Of a stretch of 64,000 bases of DNA, positions 11,707 to 24,469 are shown in pieces (within the stretch, counting starts at the first letter, position 1; every line of letters starts with the position of its first letter). The DNA lies in assembly GCA_963921825.1 (NCBI GenBank), contig OY997589.1:20481735-20545734 (forward strand), written 5' to 3'. The translations under genes and the position numbers were made by a program. The notes below the pieces were generated by a model. That model made no database searches. It was not told the DNA's origin and saw only the letters and a list, made by a program, of their open reading frames with translations. Source of the DNA: Erodium maritimum (lineage: Eukaryota > Streptophyta > Magnoliopsida > Geraniales > Geraniaceae).

Positions 11707-12360
11707 TTTTTTTTTTAAAGAAAAAACGATAACATCAATTTATATATCAGTCAAAGTGACATATATATATATATATACAGTCTGATGAAAACACGTAGAC
11801 GAACAATAAATATTATAGACTTCAGACTAGCTAGTCTATAATATTATCAACTCCCTACCAAAACCAGAACGCAAACATAAGCGTCTCAGAACGTGCAAAC
11901 AACGTGCACACCAAACCGTGCCTATAATATTACCGACTCCCTACCATAATCAGAACGCAAACACAAGTGCCCCAGAACGTGCAAACAACGTGTACACCAA
12001 ACCATGTCACATAACGGGCACACCAAAGTGCAACTAGAGCACAGAAAGGTGCAAACTAGTGCGCACCAAAAGTGCAACAAGTGCACACCGACGCTGCAAC
12101 AAGTGCAGTCATTCGACCCGACAAGGTCACAACCAAAACCAAAACCTAACAATAAAGAAGAAAAAAACTTGAAACGTGACCATGTCTCCTTGGGATCCAA
12201 CCACGTCGATCATCTTGGTACTCCTCCATCTGACTTTGATCACCGGTATTAGAAGAACAACGCCGGAGAACATGTAGTCCCACACATAACACTTCAACTC
12301 TCCTCCCACAACGTCCCTTCTACACTTGGAGCAAAAATTCGAGACTGTTTAAACGGACTC
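11707..12360 (-). mobile_element. Possible LINE-type tail with tandem duplication
   Basis: A T-run at about 11707-11717 reads on the minus strand as an A-rich 3' end, preceded by an AT-rich tail and a (TA)n run near 11761-11778. Further right is a 92-aa minus-strand frame (12200-11922) with no known domain. I could not find a target-site duplication, so the right limit is arbitrary and the assignment weak. Confidence 0.3.
11835..12005. repeat. Two-copy tandem duplication, unit about 86 bp
   Basis: The segment starting tctataatattatc at 11835 recurs from 11921 with substitutions. Shared marks are ctccctacca, cagaacgcaaaca, and agaacgtgcaaacaacgtg. A third, degraded GTGCA-rich stretch continues to about 12100. 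Confidence 0.75.
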
Positions 12361-12760
12361 TTTGGCGTAATGTGTGAAATAATTGTTTGATAAGCGGAAA
12401 AAAATGGACCAGAGAGGAATTGACACGAGTGTCTTAAAACTCTTTCCCATCTCCACTATACATGCTCCCAATTACACTCAAATCTCATCCATCATGTCAA
12501 ATTATAACACTTTCAACTTATTTGTTCACGTGATTACTATTATGTAACATGCATATTTGAATAGAAAAGTCTTATGTTGATAGACAATCCCAAAATTTTC
12601 CTACTTCAATAAATACTCGCAATGTACACAAAACTAATACAGAAGGAAACAAAATGCATTTTGTTGTGTTCAATCAATTACTAACATTGGAAAGACAAAA
12701 ATATTCAACACCAAGACTAAATATCCCAACAATGACACCACTGTGAGGTTATGCCGAGGC
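12361..12760. other. Intergenic / 3' flank of the oligopeptidase gene
   Basis: No gene was seen. The last part should contain the 3' UTR of the minus-strand oligopeptidase. Confidence 0.4.
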
Positions 12761-15700
12761 TCAGCCTGCCACCGATACAAGTCCATTGTGCCTGAGCAGT
12801 GGCTCGGGAGAAGGTTCGCGCCCTCTGAACTCCACAAATACCTGACCAAAATCCACAAGTACTGTACATCATGAATACATCCGGTGACCGTGAGCAAAAT
12901 CAAGTGTTGAGTTGAGAAATGTTGTAACCTGTAGAGGTGCTTTGCCACCTCCAAGAGCAAGGATTGTCTCTCGGAACCTGTGTCCCGTGTCTTTCACTGC
13001 CTGTTACAGCACCAATCCCAATATCATTCCCAATCAATACATCATGTATATATAGAAAGCTCTAAGAGTATACAAGAAAGAGCATTATTATTATACCTTG
13101 TTGTTATCCAGTCCAGCATCCTCAAATGCTGAGAAAGCATCAGCTGACAGCACCTCAGCCCACTGCATAAATTAAATACTCTAAGTATGGTTATTCAATA
13201 CAAGAAAACAGGGGAGAATTAATTACCTTGTAACTGTAGTATCCAGCTGCATATCCACCTAACAAAAACAGACAATCAGTGCCTTAGAGGTAAAAATACT
13301 GCAAAAACAAAACTATTGTATTGGTATGAATTGAGTAAGGAAACCTGCAAAGATATGGCTGAAACCGCAAAGGAACCTGTCCTCAGGGAGGGGAGGGATG
13401 ATTTGTGTTCTCTCAGCAACCCTCCTATCAACATCGTAGATGGATTCTGCTCCACCTGGAACATACTTTGTGTGGAGCTCCAAATCTACACTAGCAAATT
13501 TTAACTGCCAGTGCCAAAAAACAAGACAGAATTACATTACTATATTTAAGTACCCTTTCAAAAAGTATATATATGATGAATGTATCGAAAAGTAAATTGC
13601 AGTGATGTACTGACCTGACGAAGACTTTGAGAACCTGCACGGTAAGTCCTTGCGGCAAGGAGTTTTTTATATACAGCTTCAGGGAGACTCTCCCCAGTTT
13701 CATAGTGCTTTGCAATGCCCATCAAAGTATCCCTGCATGCATAACACACGTGAATTTTTTTTAATAAACGATATCATGTACAAAAACACTAAGATGCATA
13801 AAATGTATATACAATTTAAACATCCCATTTGCCAAAAAGTCATCCAAAGATTCTTGATAATCTACTATTCATGTATTCCACGAGCAGATATGCCTTTCCT
13901 TAAAGAGCTCTTCACGATAACAGCTAAGATTTTGAGTGAACAAAAATACCTGTGGTAACACCAATTTTCCATGAACTGCGATGGTAATTCAACTGCATCC
14001 CACTCTACCCCTCGAATACCTGCAACTAGACCTTCATCTTGTCTGGTTAGCATATGCTGAAGTGCATGACCGAACTCATGGAACACAGCCTCCACCTGCA
14101 CAATGTTTAGGTCATCTAATCATGATACAATAAACAAATCACAAAAAAATTGCAGCCCCAACTGACCACAATCAGAATGTTCAAGTATGTAAGCACATCT
14201 AGACTCACATTCTCATGCTAGAAACATCACCAGCCACAAAATCAATTGATTTTCAGAGCACACGGGTTAGCTAAACAATTCATCATCTGTAGGTCCAAAA
14301 ATCATTATTGCAAAGTAGTATATTATTCCAGGCTTTTAGCTACAAATAAAATAAACTGTTCATATACTAGTTGGGCCATCCACCTAATAGCTTAAGTTTT
14401 AGGGCTGGGGTAAGCCTAAAATGGAATTACAGCTTGTTTAGTTTGAGCCTGTGAACTGTTTGTGTTTCTTCCCCAATGATTTTTGATCTACAAGCAAAGC
14501 CCACTGTGTTGCATGTAAGAGGATTGTTGAAATCGCCCCACGTCTGAAGAATGTGGCTTAACTGACCTCTTGATATAATAGTTGTTCCCCATCTAATATC
14601 TTAAGCTTTCGTGTTAAAGTAAATATAACAGAAACAAAACCAAAAGTCATATTTATTGACCCATGAATTTAAACTTACCTCTTCAAATGTCATGAGGCTT
14701 GGTTTGTCACCAACTGGTGGTGTTTGGTTGCACACCATGTGAGCAACAGGCAGCCTTGCAGAAGTACCAGTGCGAGATAGCACGCGACTGCGGCCAATAA
14801 CCTCATCCATCCATGCACCTCCCTTTTTCTCAGACGGGCGAGAATATGGATCAAAGTAGAAGTATGCAATAGGAGTGCCAGAAGAGTCTTTAACACAGTA
14901 AAACCTAACATCCTTATTCCAAACCTAGAAATCAACAGCCATAGAATCAGTACTCTATATGACAGGCATAAAGCTAGAGCACCAATGCAGCAAATAATTG
15001 AAGAATCTACCGGAGCTAAACCATCTGCTGCATCAATTTGAATCCCGAAAAGAAAGTTTGCAAGGCTGAAAAGACCATCCATAACCTTTGGCAATGAGAA
15101 ATATGGCCTTAGCTCTTCCTGTAGTATACAAGAGAAACAAATGTGTTAACTTTTCAATGCCAACTTACATTGTGGAAACAAATAGAAGTAAATCCTCTGT
15201 ATCTTAAGACCAGGATGGTTTGAACTTCGAACAACTCATATATGATCTTTCAAATACGTATGTGCATCCCGTGAATACAGACAAGAATTTAGAATATTTT
15301 CTTAGCGAGAATACCAATCATTGACACAAGCTATGCCCTAAATCCAAGCAAAGAAACGGATAGTGAGAGAGAGATATTCAAACCTCATTGATATCATATT
15401 TTGACTCACGAAGCCTCTCAGCCCAAAAGCTCATGTCCCAATGGTTCAAATCATTAGCTTCTACTGCACCCTGCTCCTTGGAGAATGTTTTTAGGTCTTC
15501 CAAATCTGCAAAATAAAATAAGTTATCAGCTTGAGAAAAATCTTTTCCCAGAACAAGATTATTTCATAACTAGAACGTCAACAACGAGGTTATTATGATG
15601 TTTGCTGTTATTAAGCAGGTCCCAGAGTGCTAGTAATCCTAATAATTGCTGAGTTTCATTTTGTAATACTGAACAAAGAACTACACAATCATGTCCACCA

Positions 15701-18700
15701 AACCTTATTATGTAAGACTTTTAGCAAAGAAAGGTCAACTAAGGTAAAGTTTACTCAAATGACATTTTAAGAAATGGAACGAACAAGACCTTAGTGTAAC
15801 TAAAAATAATAATAAAAGACAGCATTTTTCTGACATAAATAAGGAAATAAAAATCAGATTAAAACATATGATAACAGTAATAATAAACCACTATATGTAT
15901 TAAATATTCTTAGAGTCCCACATAAAAAACATGTGGATCTTGTCACCACTTGATTGATATACACATCTTCGAGTCGAACCCATCATATGCAGTCCAATTT
16001 TTATAATCCTTTATGGTATCATAGAAAGGTTGATTAGGCGTGTGGGCATTTTGTTGATTGTCATGGACCACACAAAGAAGTCCATTCCTATACATGAGAG
16101 GGTGTGAGGAAGTATAAAGTCCCACATCAAACAACATAGAAAAAAAGGGCTAGATATATAGGCAAGGGTCACTCTCAAGCAATAAGTTCAACCATTTAGT
16201 TGTGGACCTCAACCCAATGTATGTAACTCAATTTCAAAATTCTTCAAATGTCAATCCATTCAGTAAAGTAGTATCTTACCTTTAACTGCGGGTTCCCAGG
16301 AAGCACTACGAAGCTTTTCCAAAAGCTCTTGTGCCTTATCAACGCTAGCCATTTTGGTTGCCATGCTTACCTGATAATATGATTTCAGTATGCTTTTAAA
16401 AGAATAGTGTTCCTCAGCATTACAAGTCTATGAAACAAATGTATTCTAAGCATATGCAACCTTACCTCAGCATAGTTATTGTAATTGAGAAGCTTAGCCT
16501 TCTCCAACCTAAGCTTCAGAATTTGATCTATGATTGATGAATTATCCAAATCGCCACTTGAGGCACGGGTAAGATAAGCTCGGGAGACTTCCTCACGCAA
16601 AGCTCGGTTTTTAGAATGCTGCATGACAGGGAGATAACTTGGTGCATCCAATGTAATCATCCATGGTCCATTCTCTGCAGTTGCATCTTTGTGACCCTGC
16701 CAAGACATAAATGAAATTAACTAAATAGATAAAATACAAAGAAAACAATTATGTATAAGTTGAATAATGAAACAAAAAATTTAAGATAAAAGAGAAGTTA
16801 GATGACCAAATACCTTAGAAACTGCAGTTTGTGCAGCCAAGCCAAGAGCACTAGCAGGCAATCCTTCGACACCTTTCTTGTCTGTTATTAACTTCTCAAA
16901 CTTCTTTGTAGCATCTAAAACATTCTCCTCAAATTTGTGAGATGGTTTCTCCAGTTCCTGCATATGAGTCAATGGTATATACCACAAAATGGCCATTTAA
17001 AAGGAAATCCAACTTGAAAAGCATAACATTTACCCTCCCCCAGCTTTGATAATTACAATTGATCATCAAATTCTTTTCATCAAAATGACCAAAGGAGAAG
17101 GGTACTTTCTAATTCCAAGAAAAAAATTGTATAATAGCTAACCAGCTTCTTACTCTGGGCGTGGTTAAGAAAAATAAGAGCACATGCATTCCCGAAGTTT
17201 AATAATATTCAATAAAAGGTTTGTTACATAAAATAGGAAATCATATAGGTAAAGGTCTAAATGATTCAATAACTGCTAAGATGCACAAGAAACATATACC
17301 GGTTAGGATTTTTATGTACATAAGATGCACAGATTTATAGACATGAAACATAGTAGTGTCTGGCAAAAAAAGACAGAAGCATACAAAATGTCAACTTTGA
17401 AAGAACAATTGATGATTGAAAGTTGCCACGTCACACTGAAGCTCAATTTATCATAAAACCAAAACCAAATGACTTTATTCAAGTTAAAGTAAAAGAACCT
17501 GTTCAATTCTGTTGAATTGTTCTCTTTTATCATCTTGAAGAGCAACACCATTAAGAACCGCTTCCTTTATTGCCCCTGCATAAACACAACTCATGAAACA
17601 ATGCCAAAAAATTTAGTATACACTTAACTTCAAAACAATAAATGACAACAGAACAATATTGGTGGCAATGAAGTCCAAAATAACGTTGAAAAATGTTGCC
17701 AGTTCCTCCAACCTCAAAACGCTATGCTATTCTTAGAAGTCAACTATACCCTGTGAATACAAAGTGAACCCTTAAACTATACAGTATCCAAACCTGATAT
17801 GATTGCAAGAGCCACAGTAAGTTTTAAAAAGACTTGGAACTGATAAGTAGGAGGAGGCCCAAAATGATTGGCATCCTAATAGATAGTTGATAATTTGATA
17901 TGGTCCAAAATGATTAAAGCTTACAGTACAAGATTAAACACTTGATGAGGATGACTAGCATACACAACTACAAAGGCACCAAACTTGATTCTAGTAATCA
18001 AACATGCACGTCCATCAGGGAAAAAAGAATTAAAAACTTCACTATCAATGATAAACTTATCAATCTATGTGGGATGACAGCTGATCCCAAGGTGTTAACC
18101 CTGATACAAGAAATTTAAGACACATACCTTCAACTACACGTTTCCGGGCATCACTTAGCGCAGGCCAGTCCGAGGACTCCTGAATAGCTTTAAATGCATT
18201 GTAAATAGGTTTACTTTGATCCAACCTGAGTGAAAACTTGATCTTCTCTGGCTGAAAACCAATAAAAAACAGTACGAGAACCGAAATGGTGAGAGAAAAG
18301 TTTAATCCTTTTCTTTTTCACAAATCAAATCAGAATAGAAACAATCCAATGTTTATGCAAGGTGTTCCAACTTGCATGTTGCACATAATGTGATGAATTT
18401 AGTCCTACCAAACTAAGTTTAACCTTTAAATGCAAACAATCCTCGAATTTCTAGGTTTTCACAATCTCATTAGATAAGCAGCTAGACGATGGGCCTTAAT
18501 CAAACTATCATGTAGTTTCGCTTCGACACAGGAGATGGCAAAATTCAAAAATAAACGAAGCAATCAAATTAATGAGGACGAAACCATACCTGAACTTCTT
18601 CAATGGCAGCACGGAGATCAGCAGAGTCCTTCACCGATTTGAGATGGTTAACCATCCCCCAGACCACCGATAACCGGTCCAAAATCTTCTCCAGCGGCTC

Positions 18701-18938
18701 GGCCAGCTTCGACCACGACGGCTCCACAGTCTTCTCCAACTCATCCAGATCACTCTCCTACGAGGAAAATAAACACAACCCACATCAATACATGATCATT
18801 CAAAATTAAAAAAAAAAATCTCACCAGTTTCTTCAACAGAGCTCGAATTCCGGGACGAACGTGCTTGGCCTCGACGGCATCGAAAGGTGGGAAGTCGAAG
18901 TTAGACAAGAGGGGATTGTTCTCGTCGGAGGCGGCCAT
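12761..18938 (-). CDS. CYOP: Thimet-type oligopeptidase, M3 family (cytosolic oligopeptidase A-like)
   Basis: This zinc metallopeptidase degrades short peptides, such as transit-peptide remnants and oxidatively derived peptides. Seventeen exons on the minus strand, in order: 18938-18825, 18757-18590, 18251-18128, 17575-17499, 16957-16814, 16696-16466, 16370-16280, 15505-15384, 15118-15011, 14924-14679, 14095-13950, 13732-13615, 13504-13345, 13258-13227, 13162-13097, 13000-12929, 12841-12761. They sum to 2100 nt, 699 aa; the Arabidopsis cytosolic form is about 701. The zinc motif HEFGH lies at about residues 481-485, with the third ligand expected in the following [16 protein letters not shown] helix. 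All phases close. The chosen start matches the cytosolic form. An in-frame upstream ATG (19067) would add 43 residues with a hydrophobic stretch followed by an Arg/Ser-rich segment, possibly a targeting leader, so an organellar TOP1-like product is the alternative. Confidence 0.93.
15905..16175. mobile_element. Possible TRIM (miniature LTR element) in an oligopeptidase intron
   Basis: Two similar stretches around agtcccacat (near 15914 and 16108) bracket a primer-site-like tggtatca (16014-16021) and a purine-rich gagagggtgtgagg just before the second stretch. This is the layout of a miniature LTR element of the TRIM class. It has no coding content and is too decayed for exact ends. It is a small fossil within the intron between the exons at 16280 and 15505. 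Confidence 0.4.
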
Positions 18939-19329
18939 GGATGGAGGTTGGAATGCACGAAGGGAAGTGCGGAATGGTGCGAAGATGAAGAAGCGAAGCT
19001 GCGGATGGAGTGTTAACAGAATGGGAATGACAATGAACAGTACCAGAAGAAAGGAAATGCGAGGCATTTAGGTAACTGTTTGGGGCAACAAACGACAAGT
19101 CGTCGCGGGACAATGCGGGACGAGAAGAGGGTATGCGCGTTGTCGTTGTGGAAGCCTTCAATTAAGGCTCTCTATGATACTGTCATTTTTAAGCCTTCGT
19201 GTATATATATATTTTTTTTAATTTTACTTACAAAAATAATGTCAATTTTCATTCCTACTATTATTACGGGAGCATTAGAGGAAAAAGTACTCGCCCCTTC
19301 TTTCTCTCTCTCTCAAACAGAAGACAACT

Positions 19330-21340
19330 TTTAATGCAGACGACGACAATACTTGTTTTTTTAGGTGATATGCTCATCCGAACTACGAACACATCGACAA
19401 CTAGCAGGAAGGGGTCATGGTCTGGCTCAAAAATGGAAAACGGGTGTTGGACCTTGTCCTTGTTGAATGGTCCGGGTCGTGGCTATCCCATCAAGAATGG
19501 AAGACTCTTCTCGGGGGGCTTCCTCGGGACTAGTGGTGGAATCAACGAGTGGCTCTCCGTCTATGAGGCACCTTGCAACCGTTCCACCAGGATTTCGCGC
19601 GGGAGGAATCAGGAATATTTGGGGGTGCTATCGGACAAGGAAGGGCCTCTCCGATTCAGAGGATGGCGGCGGATGGGGGTTGAAAATTTCGTCGTGGTAC
19701 CACCGACAGAGATTTGTGGTTATGGGCTCAACTTCGCTTTTGCACTAACGACCATGGTCCTCTCGCCCAATATGTATTTTTGGTAGTTCTTGGTTGACTG
19801 GCTAACGGAGCTAAGGAGGCTTCCAAAGGTGATTTTTAAACCCTTTAAGGACAGGGTGTCGACTTCTTGTTTAGGGACACTCGTGAAAAAGCAATGGCGC
19901 TAGCAGCTGAGTCGTGGTCCTTCCATCGGTCCTTGGTTATGCTGGATGACCTTAGACTGCAGATGCGTCCTAATGATATTGTGTTCACACATTTCTGGAT
20001 CTAGGTAGGGGTGTCCAACCTATCGGTGAGCGCTTGGAATCGATGTGTGGGCTTTAGGGTCGGAGGAGTGATGGGTATGTGTTTGGTTGTGGACAACGAT
20101 GCAAACATGATGAGTTGAGGGGAGTGTAAATGCATCAAGGTTCGATTGGATTCTTACCTCCGCTTCAACGTCAACGTGGTTTCGGGAATCAGAATTAGAG
20201 GTACGGTCTCTTTTTAACCTCTCATATGAGTTTCTTCCAGATTATTGCTTCAATTGTGATTGTGTAGGCCATATGGCCAGTGTTTGCCCTGCGAATACCA
20301 GGTTGTGGGGTCTCTCAATAAGGGCCACCGTTAAACCCAAAGGTAGTTGAATGTCGCGCATGAGTGGTTAAGATCATCCCGGTCCAAGCCGAGGGGGCGA
20401 AAGGGGCCCTCTTTGGGCCCGCTTCGACGAGATGGACACCCAAAGGCTTTGAGGGTAGGAAGGGGAGCGGGGAACCAGACCCAACAAGTCCCTTTTGATC
20501 ATAAGGGCAAAACAAAGATGTGGAAGAGGCCAATGACCCAATTTTGCAAGAAAGGACACACTCACATGAGGGGACACTCCCCATCACGGGTCTCACCTAC
20601 GCCGGGAGGTAGAGGAAGATGGAACATGAGGGATCCCTTCCCGTATATAACCTTCTCCCGTGGCCCTTCTTAGACATACCTGAATGGGAGGTTCGAGGAC
20701 TGGAACCTAAGTGCACAATTGTCCGACACAAGGTACTTTTTGGGCCTTGGAAAATGACCAATATAGGGTTCCCTGGGCTTGAAGCCAAAGGATTCGGTGG
20801 ACTGCAATAAAGTTTATAGGAAACTTAGGGGGGCGGTAAGCGCCCTCGCCTTTTCCAATAAGGGACATAGGAACTAATGAGAAGCATGCATGTACCACAT
20901 CCTCACCGGTCATTAGGTGGTAGTGGTTCCACCAAGTACCAGCAGGATTCTCCCCTACCATATCGAGAGTCTGTATTTCTACTTTCTAGGGTCCTCACTG
21001 ATCATCCGAGGGAGGACGACAATAGTTGGATCCACAAAGGTTTATTCAATCCAGTTTTGCCTCACCACTATTCTGGTAAATGGTAGGCCCAACCCTAGCT
21101 ACCGTCATCAACATTGTTCTGGTGGTTCAGACTGCTACCACAGCACCACCTTTCAAGCATACGGCCCAATCTGTTCCAACTCTATGAGTTGAGAACATGT
21201 TTTTTTTAGTTCCACGATGTTTGGACTTTTTGCATTATTTTTTGCACGTGTTTTTATTGGATTATGTTTTTTGTGGTACTTTTGTGGCCCGTTCTTTTAG
21301 GAAATTATCTTTGACATAATCTTACAACGTCAGAAAAAAG
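19330..21340 (+). pseudogene. Decayed LINE ORF1 with DUF4283 and CCHC knuckle
   Basis: Pieces between about 19860 and 20310 read like the DUF4283 domain of plant LINE ORF1 (WSFHRSLVMLDDL, FWI), followed by a zinc knuckle near 20240-20290 (LPDYCFNCDCVGHMASVCP, a C-x2-C-x4-H-x4-C pattern). Several stop codons and frame changes separate the pieces, so it is dead. Downstream to about 21340 lies low-complexity, T-rich 3' sequence with an A-run, probably the same element's tail. No second ORF was found and the ends were not fixed. Confidence 0.6.
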
Positions 21341-22139
21341 CATGAGAATATTCACAGTTGGTCACTCAAAAACGGTCGATTGTAACTCAGAGGAGGTTAG
21401 ACGATCGATCATACATATTGTCGAACAATAATCGTTTCGGAACGTGGAATTGGTTGAACTAAAGATGATTACCGTGATGTTGCGCTCAATCAGAGGTAGC
21501 AACCACAAGCTACCCTATGTCCCTACAAAAACGGGTAGTTTTTTTTTGTCAAAACTAGTTTAAATTTTCGATCAAATAATCTGTCCTTTTTATTCAAAAA
21601 TTTATCTATAAATACACAAACTTTATATCTTGTAAAAAAATCCTAACCCACACTTAAAATCTATTATAGTATAGACAATTTTTCATCATAGACCTAAGCT
21701 GATACGAACGATACCAACACAAAATGACAAACGAAAATCAATTGTGACCTCATGATTCATGTCAACGAAATTGGAATACAAAGTTGCACTAGAAACAAAA
21801 ACACTTCGAGGAGAAAAATTGTCACACAGTCATGTAAACCTCCCAAAAACATGTGGTCCGAGGTCGTTTAGAGGGCCATGATCGAATCATGACGGATTAC
21901 TCTATCAAACGATCTATTTTCAACAAAAATAACTAGTTCGACATTTAAAAATAATTTTCATTTTTTTATAATATTTGTAATTTTAAAAAAGTTTAAATTT
22001 TTTATAGAATTGAAAAGTTGGAGTTTATCCATAAGCCTCACAACATAACAAACCCATATGTCACTGTAACGGGCCAAAATAACTGGTAAAGGGCCCTTGG
22101 AGGTAGGTTGGTCTACAAGAGAAAAGAGATTAAAATAGC
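21341..22139. other. Intergenic DNA, no gene seen
   Basis: AT-rich, without open frames of note. It ends at the tRNA gene. Confidence 0.4.
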
Positions 22140-22163
22140 CGCTAGAAGGAGGGGTCGAACCTC

Positions 22164-22196
<33 letters not shown>

Positions 22197-22213
22197 AACT
22201 GAGCTATTCCAGC
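22140..22213 (-). tRNA. tRNA-Asn (GTT)
   Basis: This is a 74-nt cloverleaf on the minus strand. The acceptor strand starts GCTGGAA and pairs with TTCTAGC. The D arm includes AGCTCAGTTGGTTAGAGC. The anticodon loop CTGTTAA has GTT at 22179-22177 and the T arm is GGAGGTTCGACCCCTCC. There is no intron and no encoded CCA, as expected of a nuclear plant tRNA. It matches the known plant tRNA-Asn closely and looks functional. Confidence 0.95.
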
Positions 22214-22549
22214 TTCTTGGTAAGGAGCACGAACACATCTGATATATATAAATATTTAATCCAGTATCATACTTATTCATAGGGATAATTTCATGACACC
22301 AGGCTCGACTCAGGGGGTAAAACAAGCCAAGCAGAAATCTTAGGCCATCAAAAAGTCTTCTAAATCATGTTTTTAGGCCCATTTGTTTTTGTTGAGATAG
22401 GCTTAAAATTGTTTCAGGTCCACTATTCTATTAAAATCCATAAACTAAATTGTCTTCACTGTATTTTATTTTCCCATAATTGAATGTCTTATTTTTTTAG
22501 CAAAACAATCCTACCCCCTAGCTCTAGTAAGAAGCTTGTCAACGCTTTC
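22214..22549. other. Short intergenic stretch
   Basis: This is 5' flank of the tRNA and unassigned AT-rich DNA. Nothing else was recognised. Confidence 0.4.
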
Positions 22550-23339
22550 TTTGGAACATTTGGTGAGTGAGAAGCTTGATATAATATGGATCATTTGGAT
22601 CCCGTGGAGGATGACCACCAAACTCAAGAAGAACAAGTTACAATGGGCGTGAATACAGTACCTAAGCTAAAAGCTAGAAGGGGTAGACCCCCTAAACAAA
22701 GTTTATCGAATCCCTCTCTGTACCCTAAAGTTACGTCGAGGATTATTCAACTGACAAGGTCTTTGACCTAAGGTTTTTGACCTATTCGCTTAACAGATAA
22801 CGATTTTAAGATCCTTGAGGTTAAGTAAAATGAGTTAGTAATAAAGCTACAATGACTATGTGGTTAAACAGTTACAAAACTTGGTTGCCGAGATCCCTTT
22901 AAAAGTACTTTCGACCATCTAAATATAAGGAGACCTTAAGTTTATTTTAGTTTCTGGCACTCTTGTTTCATGTGATGTTGGTTTATGCATAAGAGGCGTT
23001 GTGTTTATATCGAGGAGAAGTTCGTTCGGATGACCACATGTTCCTTTATTTCCTACTCGTTTCCGAATCCCTAAGGAAGGTTGGCCAGCTCTTTTAAGGA
23101 AAGTGGTGCTCTTGTGGAGTTTTTCCGTTTTAGTTTTTTGTTTCTTTGTTCGTAGTTTGTGATAATTTTTTTCTTTTATTTGTTTGGTGCTCGTTCACCT
23201 ATTGTGTTGCGTTTGTTCTAATCGTGATCATGTATATCGTTAAAGATATGTGATCATCTTTGTGGATGATCCCGAAAGGTTGTATCATCTTTCCCTTCAG
23301 CTTATCCTTAGAGCTTAAGGTCTATTTTATTCAAAAAAA
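22550..23339 (+). mobile_element. LINE 3' remnant with ORF1 C-terminal tail
   Basis: A 61-aa frame (22586-22771) carries an AT-hook-like KARRGRPPKQ. A similar ARKGRPKS motif lies near the C-terminus of the RRM ORF1 at 57157-58452. The rest is a T-rich 3' UTR ending ttcaaaaaaac near 23339. This looks like the end of an ORF1 joined directly to a LINE 3' UTR, without a reverse-transcriptase region between. No target-site duplication was identified. Confidence 0.5.
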
Positions 23340-23482
23340 CGCGCTTATCAAAATAAAAAATTCCTATCTAATTGATTTATGGGTTAATTTACTTCAAGGA
23401 AAATCTGTTATATCTCAAATACAATACAGAACACTTTGTAAATAACGACGCATCTTGCAGGTAGACATGTACTATCATTGGA

Positions 23483-23720
23483 GGGTTAAATGTAAAAACC
23501 TACCCAAAAGTATTGGTTGCGAACAATAAGCTACCAAAAGTGTAAGAATATCAAACCAAATATCCTAATTTTTGTCACAAGTCATTTACACGTGTTTACG
23601 AATTTGTCACAGATCATTTACATACCTTTATGAATTGAAAGCGTAAAAAATTTAGTCTAAATTTTGTCCAGTACGTGACCAATAATGACCAACACTTTAA
23701 AACAGCTTATGAATTCGATT
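23483..23720. mobile_element. Degraded relative of the 3400-3645 MITE
   Basis: The left end (gggttaaatgtaaaaaccta, then caaaagtattggt) matches the MITE upstream of SYMRK, and the interior shares the alternation of 'gtcacaagtcatttac' and 'gaccaat' motifs. The right terminal repeat is not recognisable, so the copy is truncated or heavily mutated. Confidence 0.5.
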
Positions 23721-24059
23721 CACTCATTCCAGAGATTCAAATTTTAACTATGGAGTCGATTTTGGTTGTTTGGTTATGATATTGAGGATTGTTCATATTG
23801 TTTAATGAGTGTGTAGACGACAATCCAATTTCTATTTTGCCAACATTTATTCGTTGATAAGGTATTATCATTTCTTTGTTCTTTTGTTTGTACGCCTTAA
23901 AATGTGTAATCTTATCGTCTGTTTGGATGCCAAGAAACTCATAGGATTGGTATGTAGGTGAAGCAGAGAATTTTCAATTTTTTCTTCACTTACATGGTCC
24001 ACAATTTGAAACTCTCTAATAACATACAAGTCAAATGATTTCTAGAACCTCGGTCCTCT

Positions 24060-24440
24060 CGACGATCAACAGTTACAAGGGTAGATCTGGAGGCTCATGA
24101 AGGGGTTCAGAAATTTATCAAAGGACCAGATGAACAACGGAGAGTCATATTGATTGTAATAACGTCACAACAACAGTTGGAGAAGGTAGCTGGGGTTTTC
24201 TTGGCAAAGGAGAAGCTCAAGGAGCAAGAGGACTATTGGATTTTCATACATAATTTGCCACCTAATACTTCAGGTGCTTGGATTCAAAACTTATTCCAAG
24301 AAGCATGGATGATCTTAAAGGTAGAAGCTCCTCCCATAACAAATGCAAGAGGAAAATGGTTAGGCTTTATCAGATTTCAAGATTTCACAAGTTTTACTAA
24401 GGCCATAAAAATCTTCAATGGATCTCACAAGTTTTACTAA
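24060..24440 (+). pseudogene. LINE ORF1 fragment with RRM, cut by CACTA
   Basis: The 96-aa frame 24150-24440 contains an RRM fold: RNP2-like IFIHNL and RNP1-like GKWLGFIRF, followed by FTKAIKIFNG. RRM-bearing ORF1 proteins are known in plant L1-type LINEs. The frame ends at the CACTA insertion point. On the far side (27474-27517) the text resumes with aaggctatacaaatcttt, resembling the local aaggccataaaaatcttc. A near-copy of tcacaagttttactaa occurs twice just before the insertion (about 24385 and 24425), a short local duplication. Confidence 0.6.
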
Positions 24441-24469
24441 CACTACTGCTGAAAGGGGCTTGGCAGACG

